DNA of 24,152 nucleotides from contig JASAMV010008001.1 of assembly GCA_030248065.1 (NCBI GenBank), positions 1 to 24,152 of the forward strand. Direction: 5' to 3'. This document shows positions 1 to 10,313 of the stretch, piece by piece. Source of the stretch: Rhynchonema sp. JSB1_4. Lineage: Eukaryota > Nematoda > Chromadorea > Monhysterida > Xyalidae. The position numbers and the translations under genes are program-made. Within the stretch, counting starts at the first letter, position 1; each line of letters starts with the position of its first letter. A model generated the notes under the pieces. It made no database searches, was not told the origin of the DNA, and saw only the letters and a list, made by a program, of their open reading frames with translations.

Positions 1-152
1 ACCCATTGTATCATCAGAAACTGTGTAAAAAAGTGTATGAAGGCCAGGGTGCTTGTTTTGATCCATTATATCATCAGAAACTGACGGAAATACTGCATAG
101 AGGACAAGGTGCTTGTTTTGACCCATTATATCATCAGAAACAGAGTGACAAC
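1..152 (+). repeat. Tandem 60-bp repeat, about 2.5 units, with a coding-like 20-aa frame
   Basis: Two full 60-bp units and a partial third lie end to end from the left edge. In the frame beginning at base 3 each unit encodes 20 residues of the form PLYHQKL-x(7)-GQGACFD. The conserved part differs between units mainly at third codon positions (TTG/TTA, GGC/GGA, CAG/CAA, GAT/GAC) while the peptide stays the same. The middle part (CKKVYE versus TEILHR) differs in amino acids. This suggests an exon of a repeat protein that begins outside the window on the plus strand. I do not recognise the repeat. The frame continues to about base 206, but the end is probably a splice site that I could not place. 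Confidence 0.5.
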
Positions 153-203
153 GTGTGGTCACCACAACCAAGGTATACGGCGCTGCCTCCGGCACTTTTT
201 TCC

Positions 204-373
204 TAGTTTAATTTTAAATTTGATCGAATTCAATCGTTTCGACACATTTTATTATTTTTTTCAGTTTTTTGCAAAATCGCTCACACTCAATTTCTCTTTC
301 ATTAGAACGTGGAGGAAGGGACCAAACCAGCCAGCAGCAACACACAGTGCCATGAGCTGGTGGACGGACTATA
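204..373. mobile_element. Partial copy of TA-flanked MITE family A (right half)
   Basis: This stretch matches the right half of the complete element at 13434-13765. The shared landmarks are an AAATTTGATxGAATTC block, a TTTCAGTTTTTT block, CTCAATTTCTCTTTCATTAG, GTGGAGGAAGG and CCAGCCAGCAGC. It ends at 351-373 in the terminal inverted repeat (GAGCTGGTGGACGGACTATA). The left terminus is missing. ORFs read through it on either strand are not genes. Confidence 0.8.
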
Positions 374-493
374 CATTTTGGTGTATATTCACTGTCGAAC
401 CACAACCACAATCATTTTCCGATATAGAGTTTGACTCTGTCTTGTCTCAATGATTTTGCATGTACAGTATGGCCTTTTAATCCCTTTCTATAG

Positions 494-1074
494 TTAAAGG
501 GGCCGCGACATTATTATTTTTTACGATACACCGCCTGATTTTATGTCAGAAATTGAAAGACGACATCCGAAGGAACATGTCTTACAAAGACAACAACATT
601 GACCCGCGCTGTTTTCAGCATGAAAATCACCCCCGAACATCGAATGTCAGGAACAAAAGTCAGTTTGCTGTAGTCGCTCGGCTGCTTGAAAATCAGGCAT
701 CGAGCTCAAAAAATTATGATATGGACTCGGTGCTTATGTAATATATGCGAAACATTTTTCCGGCAACCAGCTCCAAGCACCTGTCGACGTTGCAATTTCT
801 GTGGCAGCTGAAATGTTTCGCAAATATTACATAAGCGCCGAGTCCACATCATAATTTTTTGAGCTCGATGTCTAATCTTCAAGCGGCCGAGCGACTACAG
901 CAAACTGACTTTTGTTCCTGACATTCGACGTTCGGGGGTGATTTTCATGCGGAAAACAGCGCGGGTCAATGTTGTTGTCTTTGTAAGACATGTTCCTTCG
1001 GATGTCGTCTTTCAATTTCTGGCATAAAATCGGGCGGTGTATCGTGAAAAATAATAATGTCGCGCCCCCTTTAA
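494..1074. mobile_element. Foldback element with 260-bp inverted arms and TTAA target duplication
   Basis: Bases 498-757 and 811-1070 are near-perfect reverse complements (260 bp each) separated by a 53-bp loop. TTAA lies immediately outside both ends (494-497 and 1071-1074). The termini read AGGGGCCGCGAC and, on the other strand, AGGGGGCGCGAC. No transposase is present, so this is a non-autonomous foldback/MITE. A TTAA duplication is typical of piggyBac-type transposition, but the termini are not the usual piggyBac CCY form, so the superfamily is open. The element lies downstream of the third GPCR exon, probably in a GPCR intron. Confidence 0.9.
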
Positions 1075-1125
1075 GGACACTGCACGCGCATTCGCATGCA
1101 TCAGTGCTTATATACAGTAGTTGCG

Positions 1126-1206
1126 GTGAAACATCAGCTAAAAATAACCTGCTAAACGACACGTGCTGCAGCCAGAGTGACACCCATGTCAGCCTGATGT
1201 TTCACC
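1126..1206. repeat. Small inverted repeat (GGTGAAACATCAG stem)
   Basis: GGTGAAACATCAGCT at 1126-1140 pairs with AGCCTGATGTTTCACC at 1191-1206 with one bulged base, giving an 81-bp hairpin-like unit. The same word, GTGAAACATCAGCCTG, recurs at 23144-23159, so it may be the end of a small dispersed element. Confidence 0.55.
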
Positions 1207-1295
1207 AAAAGTACATATGTATAAGCAAACAACTGGTCCGATGCTTAACTATGGAAAGGGATTAACATGCCACACTGTACAGTACAAATGCGTAC

Positions 1296-2848
1296 CGCGT
1301 GTATCGTTCGATGGTGGCCATTATGACCAGGTATGCCATTGTCACCATTATGACGTGGCTGAGTGCGAACATCGGTCGAACATACGCAAACCAGGCGTGA
1401 TACAGCCACAGGACCTGGAACAGTATGGGTGGTTCGTCGCAGACATTCATTGACCCAGTAGTGCAGTGTGAACCGGCAAATAGTTTTGTTGTCAAATGAA
1501 GCAATAATACATGAGCCCCAAATGAGCGCGGTGATTTGACGACAAAATGCGACGACATGACTTGACCACATTACTATTGGCCCCTGCTAACCGGCTACAT
1601 TGATTCACATTTGATAGTATTCGCACAATGACGACGTCAGAATTCATCAAATCAGTCCTGATTTTCACGTTCAGTCACTCTTAACCACTGTGCTATTTGT
1701 AATTCTCACAAAACATTTTCAGCTGGAAATACTCTGGCAGAGCACCAACGTTGCTGCGTGTCTGAAACATTTTGGCGACTGCACGGTTTGTGTGCGATCG
1801 CGCAACGCAGCGTCACTATCCCGCATTTAGGATTCAGGAAAAAAATTGACCGATTCATATGTAGTCATTGTGTGATCAATATATGACCCACTGACATGCC
1901 AGTGTTGCATGGCGATCATCACAGCGAACAGCAGCACGAAAACGATGCCCATGAAGACATCGAATGCGGTGATCCAGATCATGAAGAATAGATGTGATCG
2001 ACGCGCCGTCTCGTTGAGACAAAGTAGACAGAAGACGCTCAAGTTGAATAGCACCGACAGCACGCTGACACAAACGCCCGCGATGACGACCACCTGTGAC
2101 ATGGAACGGGGAGATTTGAATATTCACCGAATTGAATAGTTTAGGTCAGACGATTTAGGCCTTCATTAACAAACTAGACGGGACCCGTGCCTACGGCCCG
2201 GCTACAGCGCCGCGCCCGTCCCGTGCCACCCCCCCCCCCCCCCGAAGACCCGTTAGCATACCCAAAGCTACTCGTGAAAATTATTTACCCGTGCCCCGGA
2301 GGGATGGGGCCACACACATACGTCTTCCTGTTTTAGTAGTATAGATGTGTCAACCTTGATAGTGTTTTACATGGGCGAAATTAGGAAAAAACTGCGTCAG
2401 GCTAAGTCACGATTGTCGATCCCGATAAGAGGTCCCGTTAGAAAACCAGCCTCGATGTTTAGCTCGGGCAGGGTATAGCTTTCATTTATTAGGCGAACAC
2501 TTAGGACACAAAAGCGACCGACCGTGGTTTGAGCAGGCTCAGCATTTAGGTACATAACTAGAAGATGTTTTCCTGCCTGCGGCAAAATTCACTTTGCATT
2601 ATATGTTAACACTGCGCGTTGCTACATAAAATGGGAGTCCTTTGCAATAAAGAAACTAGATCTTATAAAGATGGTTAAGAGTAGCAGTATGACCAAAGCG
2701 ATTTGAGGATCCATCAAGCTTGGTTGAAGCTAAGTCAAAAGCACCATTGCTAAAAACTTACATAGAACTTGAGCGCCACATTTCCGGTGGTGAATTCGGA
2801 GCATTCAAGTTCACCCAGCATCACATCAATCGTCGTTGAATTGTCCAT
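1296..2848 (-). CDS. Class A GPCR, peptide/FMRFamide receptor-like, N-terminal three exons (3'-incomplete)
   Basis: Predicted plasma-membrane neuropeptide-type receptor. Exons on the minus strand: 2848-2762 (start ATG, 29 codons, donor GTAAGT, phase 0), 2093-1896 (66 codons, donor GTCAGT, phase 0) and 1414-1296 (donor GTACGC, phase 2). The extracellular N-terminus has an NST glycosylation sequon at residues 3-5 and a Cys at 16. TM1 has the conserved Asn at about residue 46 (LFNLSVF). TM2 has the conserved Asp at residue 74 (ITAFDVFMG); the 28-residue spacing equals that of rhodopsin-like receptors. TM3 ends in E131-R132-Y133, the DRY motif in ERY form. The usual Cys near the start of TM3 is absent, which I recall also for some insect FMRFamide receptors. 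TM4-TM7 were not found between 1 and 1295, so the gene continues past the left edge or is broken there. The ligand is not identifiable. Confidence 0.85.
1621..1851 (-). repeat. Dispersed SINE-like repeat B, copy 1, in GPCR intron 2
   Basis: This is the reverse complement of the repeat at 11516-11758. Matching blocks in order are TCGCACAATGA, GAATTCATCAAATCA, CTGATTTTCACGTTCAGTCA, CTCTTAACCACTGTGCTATT, AAAACATTTTCAGCT, GTCTGAAACATT, TGTGTGCGATC and GATTCAGGAAAAAAAT. Read on the minus strand it contains AATAGCACAGTGGTTAAGAG, which resembles a tRNA A box of the Ser/Leu type, so a tRNA-derived SINE is possible. No clear B box is visible. It lies in the intron between the TM1-TM2 and TM3 exons, sense to the gene. 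Confidence 0.75.
2229..2243. repeat. C15 homopolymer within a GC-rich patch
   Basis: Fifteen consecutive C bases follow a GC-rich stretch (about 2174-2228) that contains ACGGGACCCG and CCCGTCCCGT as an imperfect inverted pair. It lies in GPCR intron 1 (2761-2094). Homopolymers of this length are prone to sequencing error. The rest of that intron holds nothing I can name, although a 62-codon open frame at 2585-2397 on the minus strand may be a fossil repeat. Confidence 0.6.
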
Positions 2849-4234
2849 GATGCTGGTCGGACGCCAATTAGTATCGGGCTAACCACTATTGATAGAAAAT
2901 GCACACTCAAGAAAAGTTTGACGCAAGTGATTTGATGCAATCTGGTAAGCACCGGGCTACGGTATTCTGCTGTTGTGTGACTGAATGCGCAAGTTTGTCG
3001 TGTCAGGACCAGTAATGAAAGCGAGATAACATTTCTGTAGTGGCGCGACCGGCAACTGGCCTGAAAAGTTCACAGAACATCCGGCAATTTGCAAGAAAAT
3101 ATTTGAATTTTATATTCATTCTACAGTATATCTACTGGATGCTTTCATCAACTTTATCCTTGATGGAGTTCGTTCCTGTAGCACCAAGTGTGAAAAACTT
3201 ATAGTCACAGAACACTGTGTGGGAATGCAAATATAAACAAGCTGGTTTTCAAAGCCGGTATAATTGCCAGAGTGCAAACACAGCTTGCAGCGTGCAAACA
3301 TACCACTTACCGAAGTTTTTTTGATTGAACCCCCGGGGACTACAAGTGGAAACCCCCGGTAGTATCGTCCTCCACCACAACCCAAGACTACATGTAGGAC
3401 TGTTCCCCTTAAAACCGCCGGAGTTACTTTCAGGCAGTTTTCTTTAGGCTTTGTTAGGCTTGAAACGTTTCCAAACGTCCATGTTTGCCATTCAAAAGGC
3501 ACATGCCTCTTTCTGGGTGCATTCGGAGATGAACACACGTGAAAAACTCCGACACAACTGTGTTTGTTAGCCAACTCGTCTTTGTCCTAGATGCCTTGTA
3601 GGTAAACACCGTGTGGTCCAGCCAAACTGGAAGTGGTGTGCACAGATTGTCCTTATCAAAATACGGTGTGGGAAACTAAACTAAATGACAAAGATAGCAT
3701 AACTGTTTGTTTATCTTAAAGAGATTGCGTTTGGTAATACGCACAAAATCACACAAACATTTGGCGCTAATGATAGCGCTTCCTGTTGAAAAGCGTCAGC
3801 ACCAAATTTTATTACAATATAAAAGTCAGTTTACGATACCCAATTGTTCGCTCGCTTCCCCCGGCTCCGTTAGATAAACAATACTGGTGTCATTTAAAAA
3901 GAGCAGCATTCTTGGGCTTGTGTAATGAGCAGAATTATGACGAAAGAATTGGTTTTTTTAAAGCGCAGTGCCTTGGAAGTGCTTGCAAAAAGAAATGAGG
4001 TCAACAGTTTTTATTTACGTCGGTGCTGCAATGTTTCCGTTCAAAGTCCACCGTATTCATGTGGGGGCCAATTCGCACTGGTATAAATTTTTATCCGAAC
4101 AAAAATACAAGTACATAACATGCGGCGAGCAAAACAAGGAAGAACAAGCAACAAAATGTTGAAAGAAATATTGCACAATTTGATGGTTAACAACATAAGC
4201 TAATGCAGAGCAGACACGCATATTTAATATGAGT
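2849..4234. other. Intergenic stretch between the GPCR start and the secreted-protein 3' end
   Basis: No gene is recognised here. A 459-nt open frame on the minus strand (3574-3116) lacks an ATG at its start and shows no domain. The direct-repeat-like AACCCCCGG motifs at about 3328-3358 are the only local structure I see. The GPCR promoter should lie just above 2848 on the minus strand, but I can point to no specific element. Confidence 0.5.
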
Positions 4235-4240
4235 TTTATT
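4235..4240 (-). terminator. AATAAA polyadenylation signal directly after the stop codon
   Basis: On the minus strand the stop codon TGA (4243-4241) is followed without a gap by AATAAA (4240-4235). Cleavage would be expected a few tens of bases downstream, giving a very short 3'UTR for the secreted proline-rich gene. Confidence 0.75.
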
Positions 4241-7200
4241 TCATCTTTGTGCCTCAGTTGCTACGACCCGGCCTGTTGGTGTTGAAATTGCAGATGTACT
4301 TGGATTAATCACTGAAATAGCGAGAACTAAACTTGTTAAATGACTCAACAATAACCTGATCTGTCAAAAGGAGCACTCACCAGGCACCAGGTATCCGAAG
4401 GGTCCGGGAGCAAGTTCCACAGCATCGGGTGGAACTAAAACAAATGTTCTTATCTAATATTACTGTGAGAGAGTTGTTTTTCACGAAACACTGTCAATCC
4501 AACAAAGCTAACGTTTATTGAGCGCATCAAGTTGCTGTTGTTGACTTGTTGTCCGAAATGTGGGTGCCGCTAAACTTGTATGGCCTGTCATCGTCCTCAA
4601 CACGTAGTATTTGTTGAGTCGCTCCACATCGACTGCTGCCATTTCCGATGCGGGCAGATATGGCAGAATCTGCTCCCATGGCAGGCGCATCAGGTGTTTT
4701 TCGCTGCAAAAGTATGGAAACAATTATCTCTGCTGACGAATCCACTCTACATATATCACCGCCGGCAAATTGCCAACAGAATAGAGTGATATCGAACTTG
4801 GAGGTAGCAGTGGACCTGCCTTGGTCACAAAAGTACGACTTTTGCACAAACGATATTGAGCTATTTAGTGATGCCCCTAACTTCGACCGGCGCGTAAGGG
4901 TTGTTCCCCGACCGTAACTGAACGACCGGTCGAAATTAGTGGTACCAGACAATCTCTTACTTTCCATGATTAAAACAGCTCGGGTGACAAAAGTAGGTCC
5001 GACCAGATGTATGCCAACGATTCGATCACTATGTTTTTGATATCGGCTGTGGTCAGTGGTGTGGTTGGGGGGAGGAGGGGGTCCCCCAATGGTACCCTAC
5101 CCGCCCCGGCCTGGTACACTACCCCCTACCCGTCCCGCTCTGGTACCCTATCCGCCCCGATTTTTGCCTTCAAAATGCCCATTTTTCGGTCAAAAATGCA
5201 CAAATTTCAACCCTTAAAAGTGCAAAAAATCGCGCGCCACACGCGATATATGCACTTTATAGCATATAAAAATAGGCACCCAAAAAACTGTATTGTACCC
5301 TACCCGCCCCGAAAAATCTCCCCCCTCCCCCCAAACCGGATTCCCCCCAAGATTCCAGATACACTATCCCCCTACCCGCCCCAGATTTTTCCACCTATGT
5401 ACCTTACCCGCCCCGCAAAAGTAGCCATAGCACTGACTGTGGTGATCCCGTATGTGTCCAACCGGGCATGAGCCGACCAAACGTTCGAACCCGGCGAAAT
5501 GCCAGTATAAAAGTTTTTAGTCACTCCACATTTTGCTTTTTTCTTTGACGGTGTTGCACCAGAAGAGAAATTATAAATTGCATAACAGAACACAGGCGAA
5601 CAAAAACGATCGCGGACTCACTCCAGTTCGTTCACCGATCTGGCGGATATCCGCGATGCGAGTGATCGCCAATTGATTCGACCGATAATTTCTTCATCAT
5701 CGATTCGCTCCAGTACGGAATTCAGCTGCCCATCCAGCTCAATTGCCTTAAATCGTAAAAAACGCTAACGACCTTTTTTTGCTTCGATGTCGCCTGTACT
5801 GTATAGCTTCTGCTCCAGTTGTGGGTAAAAAGGCGATGAAAATGTCTGAAAACAATTATTGTCTCAAATGTGGTAAACGTACTTTTTCGAAGTATATGTG
5901 CTTGGGCACCATCTTTGACTGTTCTTGGCTGAGAGTCGAGAAGTTGGCAGGGCTGAATGCGCGGAATTGGTGATCCCTTAAGAGAAGAACTAGATTGTTC
6001 TTATTTCTGGTCTGTGTGGTGGCAAAAAGTATACGACGGTAAACAGCAACTCTCATTCGAAACTCACCGAAAGTACTGCATTTCTTCTGGCTTGAACATT
6101 TTCAGCTGAATCGCCCAACCGTTGGAGTTTAATGGCAAGAAAGGTGGTTGGTCAGGCAGATTGTCGGGCTGAGGTGGCCAATTGCGTTGTAAAGGTGGCA
6201 GCGCGCTTGTGGGAAATGGCAAATTCTGCGCTATCGGTTGGAGGGTGTCTGCCACGGATGGTGGGTCACGTTGTTGTTGAGCTGGTAAATCACGCGCTTC
6301 GTGAAGTGATAAATTGCGTGGCAAATGTGGCAGAGTGCGTGTGTCAAATTGGGAATGACTCGTCAAAGGTGGCAGGATGTCTGGCTGGTGTGGCAGATTT
6401 TGTGCCCGAGACGGCAGCTCGTTTGGTTGAAGTGGAAGACCTTCCACAGTGCGTGTTTCGGACGGCAGATTGCGTGGCAAAGGTGGCAGGGTGTTTAAAT
6501 GAGACGAACCAGTGTTCATTTGCTGTGGCAAGTTGTGTTGTCGGCGTGGCAAACTGCGTGGTTCGGCTGGTAAAGGCGGCAGAGTACTTGTGCCAAACGA
6601 CAAATTACTCGGCAAAGGAGGCAGGGTGTCTGATTGAGGTGACATGCCACCACGTGGTTGAGGTGGCACATTGTTTAACTGTGGTCGCATAGTCTTTGTT
6701 TCTGATGACAAACCACGTTGTTGAGATGGCAGATTATTATTGCGTTGTTGTGGTGGTAACCTGCTCAGTTGAGTTGGTAAGCTGTGTGCTTCACGGGGTG
6801 GAAAATTCCGCGGCAAAGGTGGCAACGTGTTTGTTGCATTTGGCAGACTGTGCGGCAAAGGTGGTAAGTTGGGTGGCTGCGGCGGTGGCAGATTACGTGG
6901 TCGAAGTCGTAGATTGAGCAGCGTGCGGCGATCCACTTCCACTTCGTTGCTGTCTGCGCCCAAAGTGTCTGAAAATTTGGTTGTACATCAAAGATGATCT
7001 CTTATGCCATTGAACTTAAATGAAATTTAAAACAATCGAGCACACGATGGCTCACAATTTACTGACTTGCATATTCTCTTTGTTCATTGAGCAGGTTACC
7101 AAGCTCGGCGGAATCAACCTCTTCCAAGCCACCAGGGTTGTAAATAAGTTCCGGCTCGATCTGCAAAGATTTGAAAAATGTTATTTTTGTTAAAGTTTTG

Positions 7201-7888
7201 GCACGAGTGAGTCGTAAACATGACAAAAAGGAACGTTTGTTTCATCATCTTACCGGAAAAGCTCGATTAAGCCTCCTGGGGTCTTATGTTGGACCTGTCT
7301 CTGTTTTGCGATTTTGAAACGAAAAAATTTTGTCCCAGGTTAGTCCCGATGGAGCTTATTCAGCAAACTTCCAAATGACCCCCCAGTGCGGTTTAATTGA
7401 GACCCAGTTCCAGAACGAAAAAACGTAGTATCGTAGTAGTACGTAGTATCTTTGGAACTCTGCGTGTATGCTTTTGATTCTTCTATGCATTATAAATATT
7501 CTTACCTTTGATACATATCTGTTCACACGCAAATCATGGTGTGATAATCACAGTTGCAAAAAATGCCAAATCCGCTGAAAAAATTTCAACACAAATACGC
7601 CTCAAATAAGTTTTAAACGGGAGCTTATTCGTTTGGGCGGGGGGGGGCTTGCTTTTGAACATCTCCGGTAACACAACATAGAATTTTTAAAAAAAACCGA
7701 AACATGCAGCTTACATCTTTTGAGCCCTTGAACTCATTGGAGTCGTAAATATCTTCATAATCAGATGAGCCGTAATTTCCATCAAGAAAATCCCACAAGC
7801 ACTTCAGCAGCTCAGGTGGTATTGGTCCACAGCATTGTGCTTGCCTGACCAGGACCATTAAGAGAAAGGTGAGTTTGAGATAATCCAT
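4241..7888 (-). CDS. Secreted proline-rich protein, 567 aa, eight exons, family unknown
   Basis: Exons (minus): 7888-7715, 7160-7067, 6968-6068, 5976-5883, 5746-5622, 4703-4513, 4434-4381 and 4311-4241; all seven junctions keep phase. Residues 1-20 look like a signal peptide (MDYLKLTFLLMVLVRQAQC). Residues 21-89 are acidic with a Tyr/Asp/Ser cluster. Residues 90-389 come from one exon of degenerate LPPLPRNLP-type repeats rich in Pro, Leu, Asn and Gln. Residues 390-568 are non-repetitive, with helical-looking Leu/Pro segments (LSQEQSKMVP, LPWEQILPYLP) and a short QQQQ. No transmembrane segment was seen after the signal peptide. The role is unknown; an extracellular matrix, cuticle or mucus protein fits the composition but is inference. 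Two acceptors are AAG (before 5976 and 5746), weaker than CAG but required by the reading phase. The start ATG at 7888 has A at -3 and G at +4. Confidence 0.78.
5090..5420. repeat. C-rich interspersed motif array TACCCTACCCGCCCCG
   Basis: Variants of the 16-mer TACCCTACCCGCCCCG occur about six times between roughly 5094 and 5416, in two clusters separated by an AT-rich stretch (about 5160-5290). The array lies inside the intron between the 5746-5622 and 4703-4513 exons of the secreted gene, antisense to it. Words resembling GTCAGTG occur near 5052 and inverted near 5431, so the whole could be a MITE-like unit, but I could not fix the ends. Open frames through it are artefacts of composition. 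Confidence 0.55.
6068..6968 (-). repeat. Degenerate minisatellite exon encoding LPPLPxNLP repeats
   Basis: This single 901-bp exon of the secreted gene is built from diverged repeats. TLPPLPRN, TLPPLPSN, TLPPLPRN and TLPHLPRN recur through it, and a longer block recurs as NFPPREAHSLPTQLSRLPP and NLSLHEARDLPAQQQRDPP. The opposite strand gives a long Val/Cys-rich open frame only because CCN/CTN codons read as GGN/AGN on the complement; that frame is not a gene. Unit number is likely to vary between individuals. Confidence 0.8.
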
Positions 7889-8730
7889 TTTTGGATTTCG
7901 AAGCACCCAACTGACGGAATGCAAAATTGAACAAATGGTCGGCAGAATGCAGTCAAAGAACAGTTATTGCGCAAGGAAACACCGCAGCAAACCAGTTTGC
8001 GAAAAAATGCAAATGCAAGAAATACTCATGTTAACCGGTTTCGTTTTGTTGTTGCGCTTCTAATTTGTTCAGGTGCGTGCATAGTATTGTATTTAATCTG
8101 TATTTAATAAATGTTCATATACAGAACTGATTTGCGAACCATAGAGTTGTGCGTAGAACGCATCTTTGGTGCAGCAACTCTGTGAGTGCGTGTGTGTGTG
8201 TTTATGTATGTGTGTTCATTTTGTGTTGCTCGCAATTGGAGATCACTTACTGTCTCGTATATATCAAGAGAAAGTCACAAAGATGAACGAAAAAATGTAT
8301 CTGCCGAAAACTTCGCGTCGGTTTGTTTTTATGCTTGCATTTATTGAAGTACAGAAGAAAACACAAACACGCGTGAACTCGAAAACCGGCCTTAATCACA
8401 TACATTTGGCAGGAATATACAATGTATGAAGAAAGCAAAAAGAACAAAAATGCCTGAGTTATAAGTTTACCTATCGGATATATAACTGTGCTGTGTTTGG
8501 CAAACCAGAGTTTTTTTTCATTTCAGGATGCAAAATTGTTGTGCGTTGGCAAATAGTTCACTTGCAGGGAGCACTTTTTATAATTCACTTTCAGTTTGTC
8601 ATTTTTGGTTGGCACCAAAGATCAATTGTTGGGCAAACTCCGGTAGATGATGCACTATCCTATGCACACGCGCAGCTCGAATTTCGGCAAAAATAATCCA
8701 AAACATCGACCTCATGCGAGTGGTCGCACG

Positions 8731-9043
8731 CAGGGCTAAAACGGGATCCCGATCCCGAAGTAAGGGCGAACTTAGGTTAAATCCGGAATTCGGAACTCGG
8801 AAATAATTTGCATGTAAAAATGCAAAACATTTCTGGGCTCCGGAAATATTTCCGGAAAACGCAAGAATTTACACGCAAAAATAATGCGTTTTCCGGACAT
8901 ATTTCCGTTCCGATATTCACGATTCAACAAGCCGCAAGAACCCCCCCCTCCCGAGCTCCAATGCCAATCCCGAGAGCTTTCGGACTTTTTAAGCCTTTGG
9001 AACTTTTTGCCAGTCCCGCCCGATCCCGAACTCCACACCCCTA
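8731..9043. mobile_element. Possible hAT-like MITE carrying a nested foldback (family C) copy
   Basis: The left end reads CAGGGCTAAAACGGGATCCC and the right end, on the minus strand, reads TAGGGGTGTGGAGTTCGGGA, a form seen in many hAT termini. Flanking 8-mers do not match well, so this is tentative. From 8761 to about 8928 it contains a degraded copy of foldback family C (compare 12923-13090), sharing TAAGGGCGAACTTAGG and repeated TCCGGAAATATTTCCGG-like words; that copy has lost its right terminus. Confidence 0.45.
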
Positions 9044-9626
9044 GAACTTACGGGTTTGGTCTCTATCCGAACTTGCGATCCCGTTTGAATCCTAGTCACA
9101 CACACCTAACCTTGCAGTGCAAGGTCTCGCATTGTGGCGGCATTAGGCACCAAAAAGGCACTGCGCTTTAACAAAAATAAACGTGTCAAGAGAAAGAGAA
9201 ACATGAACTGAAGCCTATCTTGAATTCCTTGAACCTGAAGACCCAGTGTCAGGCAACATTTTCAAAACATTCGAAGATACATAGCATTTTGTCTGAAAAT
9301 TTCTTGCCATGAAGTGGGCTGATTATGCAGTGCGTTGAGCCTGACTTGTGTGCTTTAGTACGCTCCTGTTGACTTTCCGTACAATATGAACATTGTTGCT
9401 TGTGCCATCGGTGCATGAATTTGATCTTGATTGTGACAGCTGCGCAAACAAACTAACCGCAAGGTATGATTAGAATTTAGGTGCATTTGAAAAATATCCA
9501 GAGATGCATGATGCAGCTGGCATAACTCATGATTATCAGAGTTGTATCAACTTTAAGGGCACGCGGTCAAGGTGAAATGCGACTACCGCCAGCTGCACCA
9601 AGACAAAAGCAATTCGAGTACAAAAT

Positions 9627-10050
9627 TTGACCAGTGTAAACGTCGTTCGTATTGTGCAGGGGAGCAGTTATGCGCTGGTCGAAGTAACTGGGCTGAATTT
9701 ATCGCAACATATATACGGATCAAACAAAAACTGTCTTTATGTCCTGCATGCCCTGTGGTTCATCTGTTGGCTTGTGGTCGCAGTGCTTGCCCGCAAAGTG
9801 CATCCCCACTTTAGTGCTTGCAATGGCAGGTAGGTATACCTAAATCAAAGGTATCCGTCACATTGTCGCCACCTAGAAAGGGAATGTGCATTTTCAGTGC
9901 CGCGCGCGCGGAAGTCGCTGTGCCATGCACTGAAACACTAACAGTACGAGATACCAAAACGTCGATTTCGCTCACTTTGAATAAGTTGGGGCGAGCTTAC
10001 ATAGTGCCACATGCACCTGCATATGCTGGCGGATGGAAAAAACCGTTTTT
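9627..10050 (+). pseudogene. Possible exon pair of a degraded or partial plus-strand gene
   Basis: An open frame ending at 9829 with an AG/GTAGGT donor (phase 2) can join across a 68-bp intron to an acceptor TTTTCAG at 9891-9897. The first part holds a hydrophobic stretch (LHALWFICWLVVAVLA). The second reads AEVAVPCTETLTVRDTKTS followed by ISLTLNKLGRAYIV, which resembles a beta-sandwich strand pattern but is not assignable. The frame then runs into A-rich low-complexity DNA at about 10035 with no acceptable donor. No start, upstream exon or end was found. It could be a fossil gene, a transposon fragment or chance. Confidence 0.22.
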
Positions 10051-10274
10051 TCACAGAAAAAAACCGAAAAAAAACCGGGTCCAACTGGGACGTCAAAAAA
10101 CCAAAAAAAAAAACATAAAAACCTAAGCCTCTTGGAAACATCGGTCTTTTTTCACTTAATTTTCCAATTTTTGACAGAAGTTGGGAAATATTTTTGTTCA
10201 GAACAACTTTCGCCTAGCGCGGGCGATGTCAATGTGGCTTGTTTCAACTATTTTAGTCACAATAAGCATCATAG

Positions 10275-10313
10275 TATAGTCCGTCCACCAGCTCAGCACG
10301 CGCGCCCCCCCCC

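Noticed and set aside
553..1183. Two open frames, one on each strand, sharing the peptide KDDIRRNMSYKDNNIDPRC
   Set aside because: They are the two arms of the palindromic foldback element read in opposite directions; no intact transposase or gene is implied.
3116..3574. 152-codon open frame on the minus strand
   Set aside because: No ATG at its start, no recognisable domain, no convincing splice partners and ordinary composition; probably chance.
4508..4510. TAG as a stop codon ending the LDALNKR reading frame
   Set aside because: A GTTAGC donor overlaps it, and the spliced frame continues in phase through two more exons to a stop joined to AATAAA.
5007..5593. Proline-rich plus-strand frame and its minus-strand partner
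   Set aside because: Caused by the C-rich TACCCTACCCGCCCCG array within an intron.
6132..6917. Long Val/Cys-rich open frames on the plus strand
   Set aside because: They are the complement of the proline-rich exon of the secreted gene (6968-6068, minus), which has good splice sites on both sides and joins in phase to its neighbours.
8166..8447. Open frames on both strands near a GT-rich stretch
   Set aside because: Low-complexity composition, no splice context, no domain.
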